Shown here: positions 1 through 11,800 of the stretch, piece after piece
Position numbering within the stretch: the first letter of the stretch is position 1
How the letters are laid out: each line of letters starts with the position of its first letter
Source of the DNA: Delphinus delphis
Lineage: Eukaryota > Chordata > Mammalia > Artiodactyla > Delphinidae
Reading direction: 5' to 3'
Assembly: GCF_949987515.2 (NCBI RefSeq)
Contig: NC_082701.1
Coordinates: 41,681,755 to 41,745,754 of the forward strand
DNA length: 64,000 nt
Translations under genes and position numbers: made by a program
Notes under the pieces: model-generated
What the model was told of the DNA's origin: nothing
Databases searched by the model: none
What the model saw: the letters and a program-made list of their open reading frames with translations, nothing else

Positions 1-284
1 ACTAACAACGCAGCATCTCAGGCCCCATCCAGTCTGGCCACTTTTACAAAAATAGGCTAAGCCTCCCGAGTTGAAAGGCTCACGTTATTTCGCTGAGTAA
101 TAACTGCACTGCTGAAACCTCAGTCGGATTTGACACTTTGTCCCACAAGTCACTGACCATCTCTGCATTTGGCATACTTAAACTAGACCATCTCACTCTT
201 AAGCTGCCTTAATTGGGGTGAGTGCCCTGCATTATTTGTCTGTAAAATATTTGAGGTTTCTGGGAGCACACTGTAAAAGAAACA

Positions 285-501
285 TTGGGCTTCCCTGGTG
301 GCGCAGTGATTGAGAGTCTGCCTGCCGATGCAGGGGACACGGGTTCGTGCCCCGGTCCGGGAAGATCCCATATGCCGCGGAGCGGCTGGGGCTGTGAGCC
401 ATGGCCGCTGAGCCTGCGCGTCTGGAGCCTGTGCTCCACAACGGGAGAGGCCACAGCAGTGAGAGGCCCACGTACCGCAAAAAAAAAAAAAAAAAAAAAA
501 A
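285..501 (+). repeat. CHR-type tRNA-derived SINE, short form
   Basis: The copy opens with GGGCTTCCCTGGTGGCGCAG (pol III A-box region), has a B-box-like GGGTTCGTGCC, and ends in a long A-run. The target-site duplication AAAAGAAACA is seen at 275-284 and 502-511. The intact long A-tail and near-perfect duplication suggest a young insertion. Confidence 0.93.
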
Positions 502-511
502 AAAAGAAACA

Positions 512-1004
512 AACATCAGTTTACAGGTTCCACACAAGGAGCCTATAAATTCCTTAGATTAAGGAATGTGGCACAATTCACTTTCTGACAGACCCAAAGG
601 CACTATGATATTTCTCTTTTCCCTTCTTTTAATTCTATGGTTTTAATGTTAGATTTTCTGTTGTTCATTTTTTTTCTGAAGCTCAGAAATTAACTGTTAA
701 CTAACCAGTTGCTAAAATTCATTTTAAAATGTAGCTAAAACTTTTTGTTGCCACAAACCCCGTGCCTGCCCAAAATCTGTGAGCAGTGTTTCATCACATG
801 TGTGACTTGTAGCAGCTGCTCGGTCCCAGCATGGTTTCCTCCACCCACTGGGAGCCCCTTGGGAGCCCCTCCTCCATTCATTCAGAGCACGTGCTTGTTG
901 AGTGCCTACAGTGCACCAGGCCTTGACCCTGTACCCAGTGTCCATCTCAGAGCCCCTACAGTCCATTTCAGGGTTTGTAAAGAAACAATTGCATTAGTGT
1001 TGTT
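512..1004. other. Intronic sequence, nothing recognised
   Basis: AT-rich in the first half, then mixed composition. I see no coding sequence, repeat family or regulatory motif I can support. Confidence 0.5.
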
Positions 1005-1020
1005 AAAAATACAGTTAGAG

Positions 1021-1148
1021 AGGGACTGCCCTGGCAGTCCAGTGGTTAGGACTCCATGCTTCCGCTGCCATGGGCCCGGGTTCAGTCCCTGGTCGGGGAA
1101 CTAAGATCCCACAAGCCATGCAGCACAGCCAAATAAATAAATAAAAAT
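1021..1148 (+). repeat. CHR-1-like SINE, 128 bp, with AAATA tail
   Basis: A shorter SINE type with a CCAGTGGTTAGGACTCC head, a GGTTCAGTCCCTGGTCGGGG B-box region, and an AAATAAATAAAT tail. Target-site duplication: AAAAATACAGTTAGAG at 1005-1020 against AAAAATACAGATAGAG at 1149-1164, one mismatch. Confidence 0.9.
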
Positions 1149-1299
1149 AAAAATACAGATAGAGAAAGGTTGGTGGAGATGAGCATACAGTGCCCCATGG
1201 GAAGACAGAAGGATACGTTACAGAACAGCTGGCCTTTCCATTGTCTGTCCATTCCATAAGGAACTATGTTCTCCCAGGTGTGAGGCCTCAGGTGAGATC

Positions 1300-1890
1300 A
1301 TAGCCCCAGTCCTCCTGGAGCTTACACTCACGTAGGGCAAACCCCCCTCCCAAAACAAGTAAACAAATGAATAAAAATAGTTCTCTATAGTAGCAAGTGC
1401 TAAGGAGGAATAAACAGGGCTCTGAGACAGAGAATTAAAGGAGGTGACCTGTTTTGGATAGAGTGGTTGGAGAAGGCCAAGGGCAGAGGTGACATTTAAG
1501 TTAAGGTTCAAAAGATGAAAAGGAGCTCTTCATGTAAAGACGGAGCCAGGCAGAAAAAATGGTAGGTGCAAAGGCCCTGAGGCAGAAAAGAATTTGGTGA
1601 GTTGAGAGAAGACCAGGAATTGGAGAGGCAGACTGTTTAGAAGGATGAGGAGTTAACCAATCCTGGGAGCGCGGTGGAGAGGAAGGAGAGGTGTGGCTCT
1701 GCGGGCAAAGGTTTAGAACAACCAGGCTTGCTGGTGGATAAGCACGTGACTCGGGGAGCCACGAATATGGTACTCTGCCGGGAAGAGCAGGGAGAGCAGG
1801 CTGGGACGCCGATGCGGAGCCAGATTGTGACAGGCCTCGCATATCAGGCCAAGGGATTTGGGTTTCATCCAGTAGACAACAGGCAGCCAA
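1300..1890 (-). repeat. LINE-2 (L2) relic
   Basis: The minus strand translates in part to CLRAFAPTIFSAWLRLYM, matching the conserved L2 reverse-transcriptase C-terminal pattern CLRAFALAVPSAWNALP. The DNA also carries the L2-typical GTGCAAAGGCCCTGAGGCAG (1566-1585). Degenerate, with several stops. Confidence 0.75.
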
Positions 1891-1909
1891 AACGGGAATT
1901 TTTGTGTCT

Positions 1910-3000
1910 CTAGTTAAAAATATTTTTTTCTGATAACAAAAGTAACTCTATGTGTGGAAATTTGGGGAAATGTACATGAGGACACTGAAGAAAAAAGTCT
2001 GTATACACACATGCAAACCATTGTTAACATTTTTTGTATCTTCTTTTGCATACCGATATAGTTTTCCAAAAATGAGATTTTTTTTAATACAGTCTATTTT
2101 ATAATTGCTATTTCACTTAACATTGTAGAGCAGTCATTCTGAAAATGTCTTCCTGTGTCACTCAGTATTCTTTTCCAGCACAACTTTGCATACCTGTGTG
2201 GTATTTCATGCTAAAAATGAACTAAAATTTATTTATATTGTTTCATTGTCAGCCCTTACAGTTGAGCATCTAGAATGTTTCTAGTGTTTAGTTCTATAAG
2301 CAGTGCTGTGATAATTGTCCTTAGAGGGATGTATTTATTTCTATCCATGATTGTTTCCTTAGGAATTCCTAGAAGTGGAATTGTGGGGTCAAAGGGCATG
2401 TATCCTTCAAGGCTTTTTATACATATTTCTAGATAAGCTTTCTAAAGCTTGTGCCACTTTGCACTCCCACCAGCCAGCTATCATCGTGCCTCATGTACCA
2501 AGTTACTCACTCAGCACTGGATTTCATTTGCCAGTTTGACAGAGAAAAAACTTCTGTATATCTGTCGTTTTCATCTACATTTTTTAAATGAAATTGAAGT
2601 TTCTCCCATGGGTCTACTTGTCATCTGTACATGTGCTGTGAATGGTTCATATCCTTTGCCTCTTTTTATCTTTTGGTGCCTCCGTCGTTGGGTTACTAGT
2701 TTGTAAGAGCTCTTTATCTATGAGGACTGTTAACCCTCATATGGTGCGAACATTTTCCCAATCTGTCTTTTTTTAATTGCATTGTTTTTCTACAGAAGTT
2801 TCGCATTTTTGTGTAATCAGATCTGCCTTTTCCTTTAGCCTTCGTGTGAATGCTTTAAAAAGTCTTACCCGTCCAAAGGTTAAAGACTCACTTATATTTC
2901 CTTCTCATTCTGCAGTAGTTTTGTTTCGTATATTTCAACACATTGTCATCTTTCATCAGACTTCCGCGTTAAAAAGACAACTGGAGAATTGTGGAGGAGA
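1910..3000 (-). repeat. Old L1 fragment (L1M-type), antisense
   Basis: Recognised by the antisense L1 3'-region phrases TCCTAGAAGTGGAATTGTGG and CACTCCCACCAGCC near 2367-2475. Heavily diverged, no reading frame left. The right boundary is approximate. The 3001-3227 gap to the next L1 holds a weak hAT/MER5-like phrase (TAGTGATTCTCAGCTGAGGGG near 3149) that I could not confirm. Confidence 0.7.
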
Positions 3001-3434
3001 TCTTAGAGGGAGATGAACTGGTATCAGGGGGCCATTTAAGTAGTTACTGCAGTTGGCCAAGACGTATGGGGTCATGCCAGTGAATCTAACCCCCAGACAC
3101 AGTCCAACTGCACAGCACATGCCCATCAGTAAAATCTCATCACATGTAGTGATTCTCAGCTGAGGGGAGGCAAGTGGAAGAACTCCCAGCTCAGTTGGGA
3201 ATCCCTGGTGGAGATTTAAAGGAAAGGGGATTTTTTTTTTTTTTTTAACAGCAGGTTCTTATTAGTCATCCATTTTATACACATCAGTGTGTACATGTCA
3301 ATCCCAGTCTCCCAATTCTTCACACCGCCACCACCCCCCCCCCCACATCTTTCCCCCCTTGGTGTCCATACATTTGTTCTCTACATCTGTGTCTCAATTT
3401 CTGCCCTGCAAACCGGATCATCTGTACCATTTTT

Positions 3435-6400
3435 CTAGGTTCCACATATATGCGTTAATATACGATATTTGTTTTTCCCTTTCTGACTTACATCACTCTG
3501 TATGACAGTCTCTACATTCATCCATGTCTCAACAAATGACCCAATTTCGTTCCTTTTTATGGCTGAGTGATATTCCATTGTATATATGTACCACATCTTC
3601 TTTATCCATTCGTCTGTCGATGGGCATTTAGGTTGCTTCCATGACCTGGCAATTGTAGATAGTGCTGCAATGAACATTGGGATGCATGTGTCTTTTTGAA
3701 TTATGGTTTTCTCTGTGTATATGCCCAGTAGTGGGATTGCTGGGTCATATGGTGATTCTATTTTTAGTTTTTTAAGGAACCTCCATACTGTTCTCCATAG
3801 GGGCTGTATTAATTTACCTTCCCACCAACAGTGCAAGAGGGTTCCCTTTTCTCCACACCCTCTCCAGCATTTGTTGTTTGTAGATTTTCTGATGATGCCC
3901 ATTCTAACTGGTGTGAGGTGATACCTCATAGTAGTTTTGATTTGCATTTCTCTAATGATCAGTGATGTTGAGCATCCTTTCATGTGTTTGTTGGAAATCT
4001 GTATATCTTCTTTGGAGAAATGTCTGTTTAGGTCTTCTGCCCATTTTTGGATTGGGTTGGGGTTTTTTTGATATTGAGCTGCATGAGCTGCTTGTAAATT
4101 CTGGAGATTAATCCTTTGTCAATTGCTTCATCTGCAAATATTTTCTCCCATTCTGAGGGTTGTCTTCTCATCTTGTTGATGGTTTCCTTTGCTGTGCAAA
4201 AGCTTTTAAGTTTCATTAGGTCCCATTTGTTTATTTTTGTTTTTCTTTCCATTTCTCTAGGAGGTGGGTCAGAAAGGATCTTGCTGTGATTTATGTCAAG
4301 GAGTGTTCTTCCTATGTTTTCCTCTAAGAGTTTTATAGTGTCCAGTCTTACATTTAGGTCTCTAATCCATTTTGAGTTTATTTTTGTGTATGGTGTTAGC
4401 GAGTGTTCTAATTTCATTCCTTTACATGTAGCTGTCCAGTTTTCCCAGCACCACTTATTGAAGAGACTGTCTTTTCTCCATTGTATATCCTTGCCTCCTT
4501 TGTCATAGATTAGCTGACCATAGGTGCGTGGGTTTGTCTCTGGGCTTTCTATCTTGTTCCATTGATCTAGGTTTCTGTTTTTGTGCCAGTACCATATTGT
4601 CTTGATTACTGTAGCTTTCTAGTATAGTCTGAAGTCAGGGAGTCTGATTCCTCCAGCTCTGTTTTTTTCCCTCAAGACTGCTTTGGCTATTCGGGGTCTT
4701 TTGTGTCTCCATACAAATTTTAAGATTTTTTGTTCTAGTTCCATAAAAAATGCCATTGGTAATTTGATAGGGATTGCATTGAATCTGTAGATTGCTTTGG
4801 GTAGTATAGTCATTTTCACAATATTAATTCTTCCAATCCAAGAACATGGTATATCTCTCCATCTGTTGGTATCATCTTTAATTTCTTTCATCAGTGTCTT
4901 ATAGTTTTCTGCATACAGGTCTTTTGTCTCCCTAGGTAGGTTTATTCCTAGGTATTTTATTCTTTTTGTTGCAATGGTAAATGGGAGTGTTTCCTTAATT
5001 TCTCTTTCAGATTTTTCATCATTAGTGTATAGGAATGCAAGAGATTTCTGTGCATTAATTTTGTATTCTGCAACTTTACCAAATGCATTGATTAGCTCTA
5101 GTAGTTTTCTGGTGGCATTTTTAGGATTCTCTATGTGTAGTATCCTGTCATCTGCAAACAGTGACAGTTTTACTTCTTCTTTTCCAATTTGGATTCCTTT
5201 TATGTCTTTTTCTTCTCTGATTGCCGTGGCTAGGACTTCCAAAACTATGTTGAATAATAGTGGTGAGAGTGGACATCCTTGTCTTGTTCCTGATCTTAGA
5301 GGAAATGCTTTCAGTTTTTCACCTTGAGAATGATGTTTGCTATGGGTTTGTCATATATGGTCTTTATTATGTTGAGGTAGGTTCCCTCTATGGCCACTTT
5401 CTGGAGAGTTTTTATCATAAATGGGTGTTGAATTTTGTCAAAAGCTTTTTCTGAATCTATTGAGATGATCATATGGTTTTTCTTCTTCAATTTGTTAATA
5501 TGGTGTATCACATTGATTGATTTGCATATATTGAAGAATCCTCGCATCCCTGGGATAAATCCCACTTGATCGTGGTGTATGATCCTTTTAATGTGTTGTT
5601 GGATTCTGTTTGCTAGTATTTTGTTGAGGATTTTTGCATCTATATTCATCAGTGATATTGGTCTATAATTTTCTTTTTCTGTAGTATCTTTGTCTGGTTT
5701 TGGTATCAGGGTGATGGTGGCCTCATAGAATGAGTTTGGGAGTGATCCTTCCTCCACAGTGTTTTGGAAGAGTTTGAGAAGGATGTGTGTTAGCGCTTCT
5801 CTAAATGTTTGATAGAATTCACCTGTGAAGCCATCTGGTCCTGGACTTCTGTTTGTTGGAAGATTTTTAATCACAGTTTCAATTTCATTACTTGTAATTG
5901 GTCTGTTCATATTTTCTATTTTCTTCCTGGTTCAGTCTTTGAAGGTTATACCTTTCTAAGAATTGGTCCATTTCTTCCAGGTTGTCCATTTTATTGGCAT
6001 AGAGTTGCTTGTAGCAGTCTCTTGGGATGCTTTTTATTTCTGTGGTGTCTGTTGTAACTTCTCCTTTTTCATTTCTAATTTTATTGATTTGAGTCCTCTC
6101 CCTCTTTTTCTTGATGAGTCTGACTAATGGTTTATCAATTTTGTTTATCTTCTCAAAGAACCAGCTTTTCATTTTATTGATCTTTACTATTGTTTTCTTT
6201 GTTTCTATTTCATTTATTTCTGCTCTGATCTTTATGATTTCTTTCCTTCTGCTAACTTTGGGTTTTGTTTGTTCTTCTTTCTCTAGTTCCTTTAGGTGTA
6301 AGTTTAGATTGTTTGAGATTTTTCTTGTTTCTTGAGGTAGGCTTGCATAGCTATAAACTTCCCTCTTAGAACTGCTTTTGCTGCATCCCATAGGTTTTGG

Positions 6401-6534
6401 ATCGTCATGTTTTCATTATCATTTGTCTCTAAGTATTTTTTGATTTCCTCTTTGATTTCTTCAGTGATCTCTTGGTTATTTAGTAACGTATTGTTTAGCC
6501 TCCATGTGTTTGTGTTTTTTACATTTTTTTCCCT
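3435..6534 (-). pseudogene. L1 ORF2p remnant: linker, reverse transcriptase and C-terminal region
   Basis: Broken reading frames over this span match L1 ORF2p. At 5311-5910 (minus) the block includes [15 protein letters not shown] and [20 protein letters not shown] (RT fingers/palm). At 4619-5242 the catalytic motif reads FADDR, where active L1s usually have FADDM; the two aspartates are kept. At 3435-3983 lies the C-terminal segment with [15 protein letters not shown] and [16 protein letters not shown]. One base appears lost near 5320 (ILNGEKL expected, frame shifts), and another frame change lies near 5890-5910. Normally ORF2p nicks target DNA and reverse-transcribes L1 RNA; this copy cannot. 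Confidence 0.9.
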
Positions 6535-6546
6535 GTAATTCATTTC

Positions 6547-6758
6547 TTTTTTTTTTTTTTTTTTTGCGGTACGCGGGCCTCTCGCTGTTGTGGCCTCTCC
6601 CATTGCGGAGCACAGGCTCCAGATGCACAGGCTCAGTGGCCATGGCTCACGGGCCTAGCCGCTCCGTGGCATGTGGGATCTTCCTGGACCGGGACATGAA
6701 CCCGTGTCCCCTGCATCGCCAGGCGGACTGGGGAAGCCAGTCCAGGGAAGCCCTCCCG
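6547..6758 (-). repeat. CHR-type SINE inserted into L1 ORF2
   Basis: Minus-strand copy: T-run at 6547-6565, then the reverse complement of the tail GTACCGC and body, ending at the reverse complement of the TTCCCTGG head. It is flanked by a perfect 12-bp duplication GTAATTCATTTC at 6535-6546 and 6759-6770. A segment near 6720-6750 is rearranged (a second GGAAGCCAGTCCAGGGAAGC), so the head is slightly damaged. Confidence 0.93.
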
Positions 6759-6770
6759 GTAATTCATTTC

Positions 6771-7472
6771 TAATCTCACAGCATTGTGGTCAGAAGAGAT
6801 GCCTGATATGATTTCAATTTTCTTAAATTTACTGAGGCTTGATTTGTGACCCAAGATGTGATCTATCCTGGAGAATGTTCCATGTGCACTTGAGAAGAAA
6901 GTGTAATCTGCTGTTTTTGGATAGAATGTCCTATAAATATCAATTAAATCTATCTGGTCTATTGTGTCATTTAAAGCTTGTGTTTCCTTATTTATTTTCA
7001 TTTTGGATGATCTGTCCATTGGTGTAAGTGAGGTGTTAAAGTCCCCCACTATTACTGTGTTACTGTCGATTTTCTCTTTTAGAGCTTTTAGCAGTTGCCT
7101 TATGTATTGAGGTGCTCCTTTGTTGGGTGCATATATATTTATAATTGTTATATCTTCTTATTGGATTGATCCCTTGATCATTATGTAGTGTCCTTCCTTG
7201 TCTCTTGTAACATTCTTTATTTTAAAATCTATTTTATCTGATGTGAGTATTGCTACTCCAGCTTTCTTTTGATTTCCATTTGCATGGAATATCTTTTTCC
7301 ATCCCCTCACTTTCAGTCTGTGTGTGTCCCTAGGTCTGAAGTGGGTCTCTTGTAGACTGCATATAGATGGATCTTGTTTTTGTATCCATTCAGCGAGCCT
7401 GTGTCTTTTGGTTGGAGCATTTAATCCATTCACGTTTAAGGTAATTATTGATATGTATGTTCCTATTACCAT
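6771..7472 (-). pseudogene. L1 ORF2p remnant: N-terminal endonuclease
   Basis: Starting at 7472 the minus strand reads MVIGTYISIITLNVNGLNAP, the usual start of the L1 APE-like endonuclease, with LQETHFRPRDTHRLKVRGW (catalytic Glu of the QETH motif). An in-frame TAA at 7158-7160 interrupts it. The same frame then reopens with VGDFNTSLTPMDRSS, SRIDHILGHKSSL and ISDHN-type residues (catalytic Asp/His of the fold), before the SINE at 6758 cuts it. It is a pseudogene by nonsense mutation and insertion. Confidence 0.9.
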
Positions 7473-7592
7473 TTTCTGAATTGTTTTGGGTTTGTTTTTG
7501 TAGGTCCTTTTCTTCTCTTGTGTTTCCCATTTAGAGAAGTTCCTTTAGCATTTGTTGTTGAGCTGGCTTGGTGGTGCTGAATTCTCTTAGCT

Positions 7593-8417
7593 TTAGATTT
7601 CTCCATCGAATCTGAATGAGATCCCTGCCAGGTAGAGTAATCTTGGTTGTAGTTTCTTCCCTTTCATCACTTTAAGTATATCATGCCACTCCCTTCTGGC
7701 TTGTAGAGTTTCTGCAGAGAAATCAGCTGTTAACCTTATGGGAGTTCCCTTGTATGTTATTTGTTGTTTTTCCCTTGCTGCTTTCAGTAATTTTTCTTTG
7801 TCTTTAATTTTTGCCAATTTGATTACTATGTGTCTCGGCGTGTTTCTCCTTGGGTTTATCCTGTTTGGGACTCTCTGCACTTCCTGGACTTGGGTGGCTG
7901 TTTCCTTTCCCATGTTAGGGAAGTTTTCGACTATAATCTCTTCAGATATTTTCTCGGGTCCTTTCTCTCTCTCTTCTCCTTCTGGGACCCCTATAATGCA
8001 AATGTTGTTGTGTTTAATGTTGTCCCAGAGGTCTCTTAGGCTGTCTTCATTTCTTTTCATTCTTTCTTCTTTCTTCTGTTCCGCAGCAGTGAATTCCACC
8101 ATTCTGTCTTCCAGGTTACTTATCCGTTCTTCTGCCTCATTTATTCTGCTATTGATTCCTTCTAGTGTATTTTTCATTTCAGTTATTGTATTGTTCATCT
8201 CTGTTTGTTTGTTCTTTAATTCTTCTAGGTCTTTGTTAAACATTTCTTGCATCTTCTCGATCTTTGCCTCCATTCTTTTTCCAGGGTCCTGGATCATCTT
8301 CACTATCATTATTCTGAATTCTTTTTCTGGAAGGTTGCCTATCTCCACTTCATTTAGTTGTTTTACTGGGGTTTTACCTTGTTCCTTCATCTGGTACATA
8401 GCCCTCTGCCTTTTCAT
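7593..8417 (-). pseudogene. L1 ORF1p remnant (coiled coil, RRM, CTD)
   Basis: An open minus-strand frame runs from 8510, but the natural L1 ORF1 start is most likely the internal Met at 8415-8417 (MKRQRAMYQMKEQ), giving about 274 residues against roughly 335-340 in intact L1s. Visible parts in order: a heptad-rich coiled coil (NKDLEELKNKQTEMNN through ISNLEDRM), an RRM-like block (NICIIGVPEGEEREKG) and the C-terminal domain (RHIVIKLAKIKDKEKLLKAA, TADFSAETLQARREW). The frame stops after FRFDGEI. The expected last ~30 residues continue in another frame downstream, so a small indel truncated it. ORF1p is the trimeric RNA-binding chaperone of the L1 RNP. Confidence 0.9.
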
Positions 8418-8636
8418 CTTGTCTATCTTTCTGCGAATGTGGTTTTTGTTCCACAGGCTGCAGGGTTGTAGTTCTTCTTGCTTCTGCTGTCTGCCCTCTG
8501 GTCCTGCCACGTGGTCTTAATCTGGACGTCCAGTGGTCGTCTCGGTGGATCTTCTCTTAGAATCCTTCTTGCTGGAATCCATCTTGGCTGAGCAATGTGT
8601 GTGCCACCAGGAAGGACCCTGGATCAGAATCGGAAG

Positions 8637-8850
8637 GGGGGTATTTAACAGAGGTTTAAGAGAGGTGCTGATTGGCTATAAGTGATAAGCAAAGTAACTG
8701 GTGACTCTGGAGTTTTTATTTGGGTGATTGTGGTTCTGTTAACCTAGACTGTAGAGACCGGCAGAAACAGCCTTAGAAAGGAGGAAGGAGCATGAAAGGT
8801 GATAGAGACAGCTTAGGACTTACTTGTTTTGAAAGAGTATAGGTCGATTT
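8637..8850. other. Intronic sequence, nothing recognised
   Basis: Short unique-looking spacer between the L1 5' end and an L2 relic. Confidence 0.5.
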
Positions 8851-9170
8851 AGGTTGAGATAACCATGCAATGAGAAACGGGTGTCTGGAGCCCAGAGGTC
8901 TGCACTGGGGAATGTAGATTTGGAAGCCAGCTGCTTAAAGGAAGTTGAAGCAGAGGGAGTGAATGAAACCATCCATGGGAGGAGAATAAGAAGGAAAACA
9001 TGGCCAAGAAGGAACTCTGGGGAATGCTAAAATACAAGGGCTAGGGGAGGCATGTTGAAGAGGGAAAACAAGCAAAAGGAACTAAGAAGAAATTGCCGAA
9101 GAAGTAGGAGAACCAGAACACAGTGGTCCCAAGAGAAGAAGAGTTTCAAGGATAGAAAATGGTCTCCAGC
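8851..9170 (-). repeat. L2 relic (5' part of the reverse-transcriptase region)
   Basis: The stretch GGAACTCTGGGGAATGCTAA (9009-9028) and the following AGTAGGAGAACCAGAACACA and GAGAAGAAGAGTTTCAAGGA match the order of a known antisense L2 block. No reading frame survives. Confidence 0.6.
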
Positions 9171-9224
9171 ATTGGACATATCGTTATTCTAGGACGATAA
9201 CTGGGCTCTTCTCTGTACAGTCAA

Positions 9225-9955
9225 AACCCACCTCCTTTTTCAGCTACCGCTAGACTCCTCCTTGTGCTTCTCATGTATCAGACCCATTCCCAACTCCTTA
9301 TAGCTGTGCATCCTGCTTCCTCTGCCCACAGCGACGGTCCCCTCCTTTTCCACATGGTAAACCACTCATCTTCCAGGAGCTGCCTCAGACGTCACCTCCT
9401 CTGTAAGGGTAATCCTGCCTACCCCTCCCCAGAATTGTCCCATTCATGCTCAGAACTCGAGTTCTTACCTCTAGGCTAACGTGTCACCTTGTGTGGCAGT
9501 TACCTACTTATCAGTGCTCTTCAGACTCAGGAAATACCCCTAGCAAGGGAAGAGTAAACTCAACATTCACTGGGGTCATATCCTAAAACAGCCTATGGCA
9601 TGTTTCTTTTAAAGTCCTGTGTTTTATTTTAACCATTAAGCTACTTTTCATGCTATTTTTCCTTCTGTCTTTTTAAACACTGGCTTTAATTTGAGTGTTA
9701 AATGTTTCCAGTTATTTACATGGAGTAAAGCTGATCCTCCTGGAAGGTTCTCTGTGTTTGTTCCAGGGCTTCACTTACTATAATACACTCCTGAGTAGCC
9801 AGGGGAATTGTACCCCGGTTTAAGAATCTCAGGTTTACACACCCATATCTCCCACGAGATCAAGAACACTTCCACTACAGAGATTGTGTCTTCTTCAATA
9901 CCGTATTCCCAGTGCGGTACCTGGTACAACCCAGACATTGATATTTATTTACAGA
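9225..9955 (+). repeat. L2 3'-end relic(s), sense orientation
   Basis: Sense L2 3'-region phrases: TGCCTCAGACGTCACCTCCT (9382-9401) and, near 9883-9925, GATTGTGTCTTCTTCAATAC then CCAGTGCGGTACCTGG, resembling the L2 terminal CCCAGTGCCTGGCACA. The middle (9530-9860) is not clearly L2 and may be unrelated sequence between two fragments. Confidence 0.55.
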
Positions 9956-9959
9956 AGCA

Positions 9960-10082
9960 AAGGAAGGAGAGTGGGAGGAAGGGGATGGAAGACAGCTGAA
10001 TGGATGAGGGAAAGATGGGAGGAAGAGGGTAGGTGGACAGATGAATGGGAGGGAGGGAGGGAATGGATGGATGGATGGATTG
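9960..10082. repeat. Low-complexity GGA/GGAT tract
   Basis: Purine-rich G/A sequence ending in GGGAGGGAGGGA and a short (GGAT)n run at 10063-10081. Confidence 0.85.
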
Positions 10083-10329
10083 CAAAATAATGTTAAAGAA
10101 TAAACAGTACAGGAGTAAAGGGAATGTATATACTCTCTTAAAAAGCTTGACCGTAAGGTGTGATGAGAGAGGGAACAATAGCCAGGAGGGCACTGGCATT
10201 CAGGATAGTTTCTTTTAATTTGGGGGCATTTCATGGCTCGTGAGGAGAAAAGAATGGTGGGCTTTTTGGTCTTTAATGGGAGACTTGTACCTGCTTTTAG
10301 GCTGAGGAAAAAGCAGATAGCCAGTGGAG

Positions 10330-10450
10330 GAGAGACCAAAAATATTTATTCAACTCACCCAAGAAATGTTTATTGATTACCAATAATATGCCAGGCACTG
10401 TACCAGAGAGTAAGCAAGACAGGGCTTTTATCCTGGTGGGCATATAGGGG
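10330..10450 (-). repeat. L2 3'-end relic
   Basis: AGAAATGTTTATTGATTACC then ATATGCCAGGCACTGTACCA is the antisense form of the L2 terminus. Confidence 0.6.
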
Positions 10451-11654
10451 AGAGAGAGAGAAAGGATGCTGGGCTATCATCCAAGAGAAGACGGAACCTC
10501 ATGCTGATTTGCTGCTTTCTCAGGAAGAGCAAAATATTTTAATGTTAGTCTAGATCGAACATAATTATGGAGGTAAGACTGCTGGGGAAAGAAAACCACA
10601 TGCATTCCAAAGCCTCCTGGATATGATGGGTGGGTGGGTGGGTGTGTGTGAGAGAGTGAGAGAGAGAGACATGGGGAAAGAATAAGGCTGGATGTGTCCA
10701 ATATATAGTTGCCAAAAAGATTTCTCTCCTGTGATTCAAACAAGGTAGTGCCTTCAGGATATAGAAGTGGAACAGAGGCAGAAAAAGACGTGGCTGAGTC
10801 TCCATCTAGGCAGTTGGCCTAAGCTTTTCTGGTATTTAGTAAGTGACTCATTTCCCTTCTGTGTGGTTGTCTTAGCATATTCTGCATAAAACTAGCTGTT
10901 ACATCCAAGTGGAAATAAAACATGTGATCTGGGCATATGCTGCATCTCGATTTAATCCACTTCATGATCACATTGATGTTCATTCTCTTTGAGTCTATAG
11001 TTTAGTCCATTTCACAGACCCCACCCTCACCCCCAGAAGTCATTTATTACCAGCTCTGTGTTTAGTTACAGTGAATAAAATATTTTCAGTGTCAGAAACT
11101 AGAAGATCTCATTTGTAACTCTAGATTAATTCTGTTTCATAGATATTATTAAGAAGAAGTGGCTGTGAATTGGATGAAAAGATTATTTTTAAATTACTCC
11201 ATTTTTATTACTTCTGTTCCTTTTATTGTAGGCTATCCCCAAATACTTTTTAGAAGTCGGCAGAGTGTATTCACAAGTACCTTTTTAATTACTTAGAAAA
11301 CAAATCTATAAAGACTAAAAACATTGGACTCAAGTGTGTGATCTGCTCATTTTTAATGATGCAGAATTATAGAGGCCTTACTAATCCTCTGTGATTAACT
11401 GTGGAAAATTTTGCTTTCATCTTTGCAACAGGTTAGATCATGAGGCAGTGAATGCCAAAAAAAATCACAACTCCGTACTATCGAAATTTTTGTATTGAAT
11501 ATTGCTTAAAAGAAATCACTGCTCAAAGCTTTGAAAATCATTTTGTTTTCCATGGTAATTGTAAAGAGACTTGATCTAATATAAATATTAAGCTTTAAAT
11601 TGTTTATAGAATACTGAGTTAAGGCACATTTTTATAGATTTGATACTTTTCTCA
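10451..11654. other. Intronic sequence without recognised elements, small simple repeat
   Basis: Contains a (GGGT)n/(GT)(GA) simple repeat at about 10628-10670. From about 10,900 on it is AT-rich and free of recognisable transposons; I see no coding exon. Confidence 0.5.
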
Positions 11655-11800
11655 GGGTTTTTTTGTACTTTGCAGTTCAACCTCACAATACTCCCACAAG
11701 GTAGAGAGTGGAGTTAACAGTATCCTTCAGTTTACAGATGAGGATAAGAGAGGCATCTGGGTTAAAGAGGCCTGTCACAGGTCATACAGGTAAATAGACA
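11655..11800 (+). repeat. MIR SINE relic
   Basis: CCTCACAATACTCCCACAAG, TTTACAGATGAGGATAAGAG and GTCACAGGTCATACAGGTA follow the MIR core order. Confidence 0.75.

Larger units (their letters stand above)
3228..8636 (-). mobile_element. L1 retrotransposon, near full length, 5' truncated, inactive
   Basis: A single antisense L1 of about 5.2 kb after removing the SINE inserted at 6547-6758. Its poly(A) appears as the T-run at 3231-3246, and it carries ORF2 (3435-7472) and ORF1 (7593-8417). Most of the 5' UTR is missing. Both ORFs are broken by at least one nonsense codon, frameshifts and the SINE, so it cannot mobilise itself. A possible target duplication (GGAAAGGGGAT near 3221 against GGAAGGGGGGT near 8632) is imperfect, so the 5' boundary is uncertain by some tens of bases. 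Orientation is antisense to MYO1D. Confidence 0.92.

Noticed and set aside
288..360. tRNA-like sequence with A and B boxes
   Set aside because: This is the tRNA-Glu-derived head of a SINE; it lacks a proper cloverleaf and occurs many times. No genuine tRNA gene was found in the window.
183..548. Overlapping open frames on both strands of about 80-110 codons
   Set aside because: They translate the SINE at 285-501 and its A-tail (runs of Phe or Lys). The same peptide recurs at other SINE copies, for example 33065-33359 and 40022-40391.
7738..8520. 260-codon frame on the + strand
   Set aside because: It is the antisense shadow of L1 ORF1; the minus strand carries the recognisable coiled-coil, RRM and CTD sequence.
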